From an uncultured Thermoguttaceae bacterium (GTDB lineage Bacteria; Planctomycetota; Planctomycetia; Pirellulales; Thermoguttaceae), in assembly GCA_938084835.1 (NCBI GenBank), contig CALKER010000020.1, positions 1-64,000 on the forward strand: DNA of 64,000 nucleotides, written 5' to 3'. Numbering within the stretch: the stretch's first letter is position 1; the number at the start of each line of letters is the position of its first letter. The translations under genes were made by a program, and so were the position numbers. Under the pieces are notes generated by a model. The model made no database searches. It was given only the letters and a program-made list of their open reading frames with translations, and was not told the DNA's origin. Positions 38,862-46,799 of the stretch are shown piece by piece.

Positions 38862-40521
38862 CGAGATCTTTTAGGGAACATGCTATCCGTTGGTGAGAGC
38901 CGGGGGCTATGGGACTTGAGGCTTTGCCGGGGAGGTGTTGTCGCGTGGGGAAGGCGGCCATTCGGAGTTTCAGGCTCGGCAGGCTCGTTGTCGGCAGGTT
39001 TTGGAGGCTAGCTCTATCAGACTTTTGATAGAGGCATTTGATTGTAGGTCAGATCTCCTTGCGCAAACCGTGGCTAGTTAACCCTGCAGTGCTTGGCCGA
39101 TTGATTGCCTGACCATTAAGGTGATTGTGCAACCAACAACGGAGACGAAAACAGGTTTTATCTTTTTCCCTGGTCAAGACCAACATTAGGCAAATTGGAG
39201 CAAGCTGGCGTCGTTGTTAATGCCAGGTGCCTTAAGTTTGGGTGGAGGTGGGCGCCCTGCGGTGAAATGGTCTGATTACCCCGCGCTGATGTCAACAGCC
39301 TTCGCCAAGTGACGAATATGGGGATATTAGATTAATTTTGAAGCGGCTAGAGATCGCACCGGCGGAACAATCTTCCGATCTATCTCGCTCATAAAGGGGA
39401 CCGGTGTTCGAATCGGAACTGAGGGTAATTGCTAAGGCTGCCCACCGGCAGATCGTGCGGATCGGACCGTTGCAAGAACCGGTGGCACTCTGACTCATCC
39501 CAAAAACCTCATGAACGAGCTGGCCACGGCCCGAATTGTGTTTGCTAAATTCGTTTATCACGACAAATGGCTCCGCTCAGTGGATGTTTGCCCGGCGGCC
39601 GCTTGTGAAACCAAGCCAAGTAAGGGGCCTTTGATAACGTCGTGACCTCCGATGTCTGTAATGTGCGGACCGATTTTGGAAAGTTAACAAGTCTTCTGGG
39701 TCAGTTCCGGACCATTTATCCACATCGTCGTAGTTCACCAAATTCTCTAGCGTGGTCGCAGGTGATTTAGCGTTATCTACGTCACCTTCAAGAGCTCCTA
39801 TGGACCAAGTGCGGCGATGTAGTCGCGCGAAACAATCTGCGTTCTGCGGGGGTACTTGCCTAGGCGCTTCAATATCGTTGTGGCTGGTGGCTTGCGCTCG
39901 GGTTTGCGCTCCACCATCGGGATCGACGGTCGGCGTTGAGCGGATGAACTTGTACCCTGCGAACCCTCGGCCGGCGAGGACCTACTCCGCAGCCCAGAGG
40001 CCAGTGAAAACGCTTTCGTTTTGACCCGTTGCAGCCAGGCGGGAGCCTACGTTAAGGCGGGAGCGAGGCTGTCGCGCAGCGATTTGGGATAGCTGCAGTC
40101 GTATTCGGAAGTGACTGGTCACGTGCTGAACTGCGAAAACACCTGCGCCTCTTGCAATGGTACTTCTCAGTAATTGGTTTGAAGCACAGGCGATGCCGCG
40201 CCGGCCGGCTCTTCTGCTTTGCGATGCCTATGGGTATGTTAAGAAATGCATTCTCAACCGCCGGCAGTGTACGCCTGCTGTTGTTGCTGGCGCTACAGCA
40301 GAGTTTATCGGCGGAAAATGGTGACGACGTCGACCCGGGTAGCAACTGGGCGCACGCGCCGCGCGGCGTCAGCCGGTCGGGCTGGTAGGGTAAACAGTTT
40401 GCAATCGTTGACAAGCCTTTAAATCGCGATTTCTCCCGCACGTTTGCTCCCTGAAGGTGCTCATCCTGATTTGCAATCCCACGGCGATTGCTCGTGATAG
40501 CGACGTCGCGACTTAATCGGC
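38862..40521. other. Long gene-poor, decayed-looking region
   Basis: About 1.66 kb. An 8-bp inverted repeat (CTCTATCA at 39012 and TGATAGAG at 39026) lies 150 bp after the sulfatase, without a T-run. Plus-strand fragments at about 39436-39645 (LTHPKNLMNELATARIVFAK) and 40058-40388 read like coding remnants, but no family is certain. No intact gene seen. Confidence 0.4.
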
Positions 40522-41307
40522 TTACAACAGCAAGAAGGCCGATTTTAGTGAAAAGTACATTCCTAAGGCAATGAACACACAAGCCGTCATTCGCCGCCCC
40601 CAGCATTCAGCCTGCGTGAGCATGTTATAAGTGCGTGCCAGCGACCGCGCTCCGTAAGCTAGCACAAAGGCCACCAGTATTACCGGCAGCGAGGTGCCGA
40701 CGCCGTAAATCAATGGTAGGATCAAGCTGCCACCGCTAACGGTAGTGGGAGGAAGATTGATACCCACCTTGCTTAGTTCGGCCAGTATTATGGGGGCTTC
40801 CGAACCCACGATTAAAGCAACGAGCCCGAAAAACCACAAGGCTGAGGTGGGGCAAAACGACAGGGCAAGCAGCACCCCAAGTGCCAGGGCACCCCAAATG
40901 CCCATAGCGTCCACCCATTGGTGAGCCTGGCGCCCGATCGGTACGATCCCCACAGTGATCTGCACCATCTCCAGCAGCAACATTCCCGCCAACAAAAATA
41001 CTGGGCCTAATACCAGATACATGTACTTCTGAAGGAACAAAGAGACTGCCGGTATGGAGAGGGCCGCGGCTGAGATCACCGTCGCCAGCGCCAAATAGGT
41101 CATGCTACGCCCGAGAGTGTACAGCCAACCGGCAACAATCACCGCACGCGGATCCCCTATCTTGCGTCCCAGATAGGAGATGGCAGCGATATTGGTTGCC
41201 AGTGGGCAGGGACTGATGGAGGTAAGCACTCCGAGGTATAACGCAGCTAGCAGGTACAACGCGGTGGTGTACATGAGCGTTTGACTCGCTAAGATGTTAG
41301 ATCTCAC
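40522..41307 (-). CDS. CcdA/DsbD-like membrane permease, ArsG-type
   Basis: A 261-aa membrane protein with about six helices. The paired helix-embedded Cys-Pro motifs of the CcdA/DsbD transmembrane family are intact: LTSISPCPLATNIAAISYLG and LALSFCPTSALWFFG. Within that family, the SPCPLATN start and the downstream position after an ArsF-like gene fit the ArsG group, described as aromatic aminobenzylarsenical efflux permeases. It is the last gene of a three-gene minus-strand cassette, 62 bp after the ArsF-like gene. The start is GTG 41307 or ATG 41274. A general thiol-disulfide electron carrier is the alternative. Confidence 0.78.
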   Translation of the reverse strand: MRSNILASQTLMYTTALYLLAALYLGVLTSISPCPLATNIAAISYLGRKIGDPRAVIVAGWLYTLGRSMTYLALATVISAAALSIPAVSLFLQKYMYLVLGPVFLLAGMLLLEMVQITVGIVPIGRQAHQWVDAMGIWGALALGVLLALSFCPTSALWFFGLVALIVGSEAPIILAELSKVGINLPPTTVSGGSLILPLIYGVGTSLPVILVAFVLAYGARSLARTYNMLTQAECWGRRMTACVFIALGMYFSLKSAFLLL

Positions 41308-41369
41308 TTCGCTTCGACTGCTTAGGCGTGATGAAAGGGTTGATAATCCCGTCTGCCTAGGATATCAGC

Positions 41370-42092
41370 TCAGCTTGGTACCAAAGCTGGTCGCAATGAG
41401 GTAGTCGCCAATAGGTGGCGTGGGTCCCCCGGCGCCATGCTTGACGCAGTCGGTTGCAACCCGGCCGAGGACGAAGATGCTGCAGCCTTGCTAGCCGGCA
41501 ACATGCTTTCGATCTGCTCTCGCACGTATTTTGCGAAAGCCGCTCTGTCCCGGACAAGCATCCATACGCTGGGCAAGCTTCTCCATCGCTTTACTTGATG
41601 ATTGCTTTCGGCAGCGAGCACGACCATCGGCATGGCGATGTTGAACTCGCGCGCCAAAGCAGCATAGGAGGGTTGCTCGAAATTGACCGACTTGAAGACT
41701 ACTGTTCCCTGTCTGACCTGGTCCGAGAAGTAACTTTCCACTATTTCCCGAGTGAGCGACTCAATTAGCAGACAGGTCGGACATCGCTGAGAGCCATGAA
41801 AGTAGTAGACCACCAGCACTTCGTCGCTAGGGCGTGCACTGGAATTGGCCGATGAAGCGCCGACCGGATTATTAGCACCCTCGGAGGCCGCTGGTGTTGG
41901 GTTTCCGGCAATGCTGTGACCGGGGGCGAAACCACCCTGCTTCCGCAGTGCCCGTAATTCCTCTGCGATCTGAGCCAAGTGAGGCTGCAATTGCGAGGCA
42001 GCCTGCATGTCCAGAGCCCTGGCAATAAGCAGCACCAGGGTAGCGGAAAAGAAGGCAATCAAGCAAACGGCGAACGCATTTTTCAGTTCCAC
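41370..42092 (-). CDS. Membrane-anchored thioredoxin-like protein, ArsF-type
   Basis: A 240-aa protein with an N-terminal membrane helix (about 5-26), an Ala/Ser/Pro linker, and a thioredoxin-like domain with the redox motif CPTC at 104-107 in VVYYFHGSQRCPTCLLIESL. The stretch VVFKSVNFEQPSYAALAREF followed by IAMPMVVLAAE fits the ArsF family, named as a subunit of nitrophenyl-compound reductase with ArsE. The lead-in YYFHGSQRCPTC is distinctive for that group. The active Cys pair is intact and would face the periplasm. Neighbours are the CcdA-like permease and the DGC-type protein on the same strand. Confidence 0.78.
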   Translation of the reverse strand: MELKNAFAVCLIAFFSATLVLLIARALDMQAASQLQPHLAQIAEELRALRKQGGFAPGHSIAGNPTPAASEGANNPVGASSANSSARPSDEVLVVYYFHGSQRCPTCLLIESLTREIVESYFSDQVRQGTVVFKSVNFEQPSYAALAREFNIAMPMVVLAAESNHQVKRWRSLPSVWMLVRDRAAFAKYVREQIESMLPASKAAASSSSAGLQPTASSMAPGDPRHLLATTSLRPALVPS

Positions 42093-42126
42093 GTTTGGGC
42101 TCCTTTTCTTAAATGACGACTGCGGC

Positions 42127-42525
42127 CTAGTCTGAGAGTCCTTTAGCCGCCTGGATCACACGGCAAATGCTATTGTGGGTATGCAAGCTGCGACTTCTCT
42201 CCTTTCCCAGTCGATTAGCCGCAAGTGCGGCGTAATAGGATAAACCCTTGTGTCGGAGGGGATTCGTGGCGTCGCTTAGTCCCCGACCGTCAATAACCAG
42301 ATTAGTGAGGGCTGCTTCGGTTGAGGTCGTAATGCCGCTCACACGCGCGGCGATCCTTGCCCGACCATAGAGGCTGCCTAAGCCCAGCTCAGTCAACTGC
42401 CGGGCTGCTTGACCGGCTAAGCATCCCAGGTTCGACGCGCTAGGGCAAGAGAAGATCGTTTTTATTGACGAGGGACACAGGCACGACAGCCCATAGGCAT
42501 CGGCCTGTTTTGTGTTTTCGCTCAT
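42127..42525 (-). CDS. DGC-domain (putative zinc-binding) protein with lost cysteines
   Basis: 132 aa from ATG 42525, supported by AGAGGA at 42536-42531. It aligns with the DGC-domain family of putative zinc-binding proteins: TIFSCPSASNLGCLAGQAAR, QLTELGLGSLY, RVSGITTSTEA and LVIDG. In that family the next blocks are FCLAGIGG and IDGCP-x-x-CA. Here they read YGRARIAA and IDGRGLSDA, so the DGC motif is DGR (79-81) and its partner Cys are gone. It is the first gene of the arsEFG-like cassette, 34 bp before the ArsF-like gene. Either the metal site has been lost or the protein has a different role. Confidence 0.7.
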   Translation of the reverse strand: MSENTKQADAYGLSCLCPSSIKTIFSCPSASNLGCLAGQAARQLTELGLGSLYGRARIAARVSGITTSTEAALTNLVIDGRGLSDATNPLRHKGLSYYAALAANRLGKERSRSLHTHNSICRVIQAAKGLSD

Positions 42526-42591
42526 AGAAGTCCTCTGCATTGGTGAGCTTCGGTTGGGGCCTTACGTCGGCAAGCTGGTTTTAAAAATTGG

Positions 42592-42608
42592 CTGGTTGAC
42601 TCAACCAG
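42592..42608. promoter_or_regulatory. 17-bp perfect palindrome upstream of the arsEFG-like cassette
   Basis: CTGGTTGA-C-TCAACCAG, two 8-bp arms around one base, 67 bp upstream of the cassette's first start codon (42525). The size and symmetry fit an operator for a dimeric repressor. A weak minus-strand -35-like TTGAGT lies within it. No regulator gene is adjacent. Confidence 0.55.
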
Positions 42609-42876
42609 ATAGGTTATGGCTCCCTGGGTTGGCAAATCCGCTGCTGCAAGGTGTTGCAACGATAACCTGGACTCAAGGTGCGATTGTGAGGCTGAACCTG
42701 GGCCAGGGCGACTGCGGCCACGTGGCGGCTGGGCTTCATAGCAGTTGTTTCGGCATACTACCCGGCGGAGATGTTGTCCCGTCAGAGGTTTCGAACTTTA
42801 CCGTCCCAAGAGTTGGTATGGCATCCGTCGCCGGCGATGAGGATCTAGTGGCAGACTAACGCATTTATACGCAATA

Positions 42877-42899
42877 ACCGGCTCTAATCGGTTTTTTTA
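42877..42899 (+). terminator. Intrinsic terminator without an obvious gene
   Basis: AACCG, an 8-nt loop, CGGTT, then a run of seven T. Reading plus, it lies 18 nt after the stop of an unassigned 115-codon frame (42512-42859) whose start overlaps the divergent DGC-type gene. That frame may be a remnant. Confidence 0.5.
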
Positions 42900-43784
42900 T
42901 GGTCTGACTTCTCGGTTCTTCTTCGGCGCTGCCCACTCCGGCGACCGCCCCGGCACCAACCGTACTGTTCGACCCGAGTGCCCTCTAACGAAAATAACCG
43001 GCAGCGACTTAGCAATCCCTCGCACAACACCGTCGTGGTACCTAAGTTTGCCGCGGAGCCGACAGTCGTACCGCTTACTTCGTCAACGACAGATTTGGTG
43101 ACTTCGGCGCAGAGGTGATCGCGGTGGCCTGGTGTGGGCGGGACTTTCGTCACCGCGCAGGCCGGGGTATCGTTATCAGTCCCTCGGTTTGGTAGCCTCC
43201 AAACAGGCGACCATCCACAAATGGCAATAGCACTCTGTGATAAGGGCTCCTATCCTTACCCCGGATGGAGGCAATGTCCGCGAGCTTTAACTGTGCCCTT
43301 GCCACCGACCGGTCGGGTGGGTCCTGGAGTCCGTAGTCCCAACTTCCTGCAAGCAAAAACCGGGATGACAGGAGGCCGTATCCGAAAGTGCATCCCTGGA
43401 TTTTGGAAAGACCACACCGGTCGGGTTAGCTGCGGTATAGAGTTTGAAAGAAAATGTGCCCCGCATTGGCCAGACACTCATGGCTGATTGGCCGCGCAAC
43501 CCTTTCATAACAAAGCACATTTTGCTAGCGAAGCACACTTTCTCGCAACGGCGATTTCATCGCTTACGGTGAGCGCACCTTAACGAGGGCTTTGACCTCG
43601 GCGTCAATCAAAAGCCCCATCACCAATACGCGGAAACGGTCGATTTGGTTCTTATGGACGATCTTTTTGCCGTCAGCACTTCTGTCCCATCCTCCTCGGC
43701 CTCCCTAAGGGTTGTTGGTCTACAGACGTCCCGCGCTTACATCAACTCGCGTCAAAATTGTGATGAATTTTGTGTATTTTTCCC

Positions 43785-43805
43785 TGGTCGGCTCCTAGCC
43801 GACCA
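43785..43805. repeat. 9-bp perfect hairpin
   Basis: TGGTCGGCT-CCT-AGCCGACCA. TTTTTCCC precedes it on the plus strand, so no T-run follows on either strand. Function unknown. Confidence 0.55.
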
Positions 43806-44150
43806 ACACGAAGTTACGTCGCTAAACCAACCAGAACACCTAGCACGAATACTACTCATAGCGATTGCCACCGGCGCAAATCCCGAAATGTTGTTCCCAC
43901 GCAGCACAGTGGCATTCCAGGATTCTGCCCAATCAGGTGCCTTCTCTGGGGCAACTCCGCGAAACGTTGCCGACCTCTATGATGGCTCGACCGCAATGTG
44001 GCGGGAAGCATAGCCTTAAGCTTCCTTCTGCCCAGGGTGCTCGGCGAATGCGTCCCACAACTCTGCGGGCTCCACGATTAGTAGTGCGACGTGGCCCCAC
44101 GAGGTCGCCGACTCACGTAGGGGTGCCAGGGCTTAACACCTCCTTCGAAT

Positions 44151-44182
44151 TTAATTGGCTATTTTACTAAATAGCCAATTAA
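44151..44182. repeat. 14-bp perfect inverted repeat
   Basis: TTAATTGGCTATTT, four bases TACT, AAATAGCCAATTAA. It is the strongest hairpin in the window and stands in a gene-poor stretch with no T-run after it. Confidence 0.7.
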
Positions 44183-44898
44183 CGTCAAGCCATTTTTCAA
44201 TCTGGGCGTGAAGATGTGTGGCGGGCTTTTTCATGCAGTGCTGGGTGGGGAGAAAAATTGTTCAGGAGGATGAGCAAATTGTTTGGTACAATAGGGCCTC
44301 AAGACTCCAGGCAAGCCTAAAAACCACACAAGCGGGGTTTCAGTCCTCGGTGTCAATCCTCGGGGATGGAGAAAAAGTTTATCGATTAGCCCTCTCAGTT
44401 TCCATTAAATGGCTGTCCTCGGATCCTGCTTTGGAGGCGACCAAAGGGGTGCGCGGACGTTCAGTGGACTTGGTGATCGGGAGGCACGCCCTCTGAGTGG
44501 GTGAAAAGTTAAGTCGAGAGAAAATGCCTCTACGGGACGAGGATTGCGGTGTGTCAGGTCAGGCAAGGTGTTTTGTCGACGCTGCGGTCCGCGATGCGAT
44601 TTAAGCCCGGTGGAACAAGCAGTTAAATCGTTGCACTGTGTGGCCCAATGGGACGCTCTTGAAAGCTCTACCACAGGTGTCGAAAGTGTTTTTTCCGGGG
44701 CGCTGGCGTCCGTTTTAATCCGCGCATTCAGCTCTCGCACTAGCTTCGGGAGGGCCAAGCGTGTACGGGATCCTCAGCGTGTGTGGAAGGCCATTAAAGA
44801 GGCAGGAATGTTTGACGAGTCGTTGGACCCGGCACGATTTGCGATACTGAGAAAGCGAAAGCGGCGGCAATGGTGTTTCCAAGGAGGCTACGGCAAAG

Positions 44899-45069
44899 GT
44901 GTTTGTAAAGGACCCTGAGCTGCTACAAAGGTCGATCTCAAAGAAGCACTTGGGTCGCGTGCCGCCGCTTTTGGATTCCACCTATGCCTTGCCCCTTTTG
45001 AGGGAGGCACCGGTGATGCATGGTCGTGGGGTTGATGCTCGGAGGGCAATGAGCAGCGCGGCTGAATAG
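44899..45069 (+). CDS. Small ORF with Shine-Dalgarno, possibly remnant
   Basis: 56 codons from GTG 44899, with AAGGAGG at 44881-44887 (11-nt spacing, longer than ideal). The product contains KDPELLQRSISKKHLGRVPP and ends AMSSAAE. The preceding frame to 44870 also looks coding (DPQRVWKAIKEAGMFDESLD), so the two may be parts of one frameshifted gene. No family recognised. Confidence 0.25.
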   Translation: MFVKDPELLQRSISKKHLGRVPPLLDSTYALPLLREAPVMHGRGVDARRAMSSAAE

Positions 45070-45514
45070 TCCCTCGCGTGCGGAAAGTGATCGAGGAACT
45101 AGCTCGTTGGTACCAGAAGTTAAGGGTACCACCACGTGGCGGCTCTACCGTCCCGCGGCGTGGCGTGGTTTAGCGCGGTCGAATAGTTTGGAAAAGAACC
45201 GCAGTCGAATGAAATGCGCGGAATCTCGTTGGTGGGGACTCTTCGGAAGCACGGCGGAGATAGAATCGGTGGTCAAAGGGATCCATGGAATGAATCAAGA
45301 GTCGCGATGTCCTGGAACAACTTCCAGGCGTAATCTTTCCGGCAGGTTTGGGCGATTTGGTTCCACCACGATTCGCACGCCTTGGCGTACGGAAGCGCGG
45401 CATGGCTATCTATTCGCACGTCGTGCTCAAGTCCCAATTTTCTCCGGTCCCAATCTAAGAGCTTTGTTACACCTGTAATGCGATCCTTAGCCATCATTGC
45501 GTTAACTTTAGGGC

Positions 45515-45560
45515 CGGTCAAAAAGGGAGCATGGTGATTTGAACCCACGACCTATAGGTG
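45515..45560 (-). other. Degenerate tRNA 3'-end fragment
   Basis: On the minus strand, GGTCGTGGGTTCAAATC-ACC then ATGCTCCC and TTTTT. It would be a normal T-arm (GTGGG-TTCAAAT-CCCAC) if two C were restored. No D-arm, anticodon arm or 5' acceptor lies upstream. It looks like a 3' tRNA fragment such as integrative elements leave behind. Confidence 0.35.
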
Positions 45561-45613
45561 TATTTGTCAACGACTTGTATCGATCATTCCAAAAGAAACA
45601 GGGGTCCGAAATT

Positions 45614-46480
45614 ATGAGACTGAACCGAAGAACTTTTGTTGTCGGACTGGCGGGGAGTTCGGTTTTGATTCGCCCTGCTTTCGGAGCGAACTGCCTGCCT
45701 GATGTAACACCCCGATTTAAAATTGGCGCTTGTGATTGGTCGTTGGGGGCCACCTGCCAGGTGAAAGCATTGGACATCGCCAAGGAAATTGGGTTGGATG
45801 GTGTCCAGGTTAGTTTTCGCACGGTGGAGTCAGGCGAGGATCTGCGGGAAGAAGATGCCCGGGGGCGTTATCGGGCCAAATCGGCCGAGTTGGGTGTTGA
45901 TATTTGTTCACTAGCCATGGGAGGGCTTAATCGGGTGCCCTTGGCGATCCACGATCAGGCCGAACAGTGGGTTCGCGAGTGTATTGAGGTGATGCCGCTG
46001 CTCGGGCAGAAGGTGGTGCTCCTTGCTTTCTTCGGTCAAGGTGATCTTCGCAATAAACCCGATTGGCAGCAGATGGTGATCGAGCGGTTGCGTCGCCTTG
46101 CGCCGCAGGCAGAAAAAGCCGGAGTGATCCTTGGCATCGAAAGTACCCTGGATGCTGCAGGTCATCTACGAATCCTCCGCGCTGTGGACTCGCCCGCTGT
46201 AAAGGTCTATTACGACATGTTAAACATGCTCCACCAAGGCTACGATCCATACGAAGATATGCGCCAGCTTGGAGGAGATGTAATTTGCGAAATCCATTGT
46301 AAAGAGTCCGGTACCATTCTGGGGAAAGGAAGGCTTGACTTTCCCCGTATTAAAGCCATCCTCGATGACTTTGGGTGGAAAGGATGGCTCGTCTTGGAAG
46401 GTGCCGTGGATCCTGCCTTGGGACTTGTGGAAAGCTACAAAAGAAACGCCGAATACTTGCGCAAAGTGTTTTTGTGTTGA
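45614..46480 (+). CDS. Tat-exported sugar phosphate isomerase/epimerase-like protein
   Basis: About 288 aa from ATG 45614. The N-terminus MRLNRRTFVVGLAGSSVLI is a twin-arginine signal. The TIM barrel of the xylose isomerase-like superfamily follows: KIGACDWSLGATCQVKALDI, EIGLDGVQVSF, ILGIESTLDAAGHL, VYYDMLNMLHQGYDP, ICEIHCKES and WLVLEGA. Metal-ligand-type Glu, Asp, His and Glu are present, so an active metal site is likely. Such exported isomerase-like proteins are frequent in planctomycetes; their substrates are mostly unknown. It lies 320 bp upstream of another Tat-signal protein with a sugar-isomerase fold. Confidence 0.85.
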   Translation: MRLNRRTFVVGLAGSSVLIRPAFGANCLPDVTPRFKIGACDWSLGATCQVKALDIAKEIGLDGVQVSFRTVESGEDLREEDARGRYRAKSAELGVDICSLAMGGLNRVPLAIHDQAEQWVRECIEVMPLLGQKVVLLAFFGQGDLRNKPDWQQMVIERLRRLAPQAEKAGVILGIESTLDAAGHLRILRAVDSPAVKVYYDMLNMLHQGYDPYEDMRQLGGDVICEIHCKESGTILGKGRLDFPRIKAILDDFGWKGWLVLEGAVDPALGLVESYKRNAEYLRKVFLC

Positions 46481-46799
46481 CGTCCTCGAGGCAGGGCGCT
46501 TAGTTTTTTCCCGCAGGAGGCAGCGAATAAAAAATTGTTTTTCCCCGGTATCGGATGTAAGATACAATCCGGACGAATTTAACTGCAGATGGTGCTGTAG
46601 GCGATCCGGTGCATTTTCGCTTGAGTGGTCTACAACTCAAGCAGAGGATCAGCAAATTTGAGGGGTGGTAAACAGCTGCAAAGGGCGGCGCATTTTTGCT
46701 GAGCCAGAGAGGAAAAACTGTACGCGACTTTCGCCAGAAAACGCGGAGAGGTAGATTTCGCTTTGGGGATGAATCAGTGTAAGCTCGGGAGATGAACCT
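46481..46799. other. Gene-free spacer
   Basis: About 320 bp. GGATGTAAGATACAAT near 46553-46568 could be a -10 region for the next gene, but no good -35 is seen. Confidence 0.35.

Larger units (their letters stand above)
42526..45613. other. 3-kb gene-poor region
   Basis: No intact recognisable gene. It contains the palindrome at 42592, a lone terminator at 42877, hairpins at 43785 and 44151, a short SD-preceded ORF at 44899 and a tRNA-like fragment near 45515-45560. Several short frames look partly coding (for example 44766-44870 plus, 45273-45500 minus), consistent with decayed genes. Confidence 0.5.

Noticed and set aside
39436-39645. Fragment resembling IS66-type transposase
   Set aside because: NELATARIVFAKFVYH recalls the IS66 core, but the match is short and lacks the following PLYR block. 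No terminal repeats seen.
40058-40388. Open plus-strand frame with a signal-like segment
   Set aside because: Open for over 100 codons but without a start near its beginning and with no family match.
42512-42859. 115-codon plus-strand frame before the terminator at 42877
   Set aside because: Its start overlaps the SD-supported divergent DGC-type gene, and I recognise no domain. Kept only as a note to the terminator.
45273-45500. Minus-strand frame of 74-91 codons with Trp and Cys
   Set aside because: It reads plausibly but has no SD and no family, and lies in decayed DNA.
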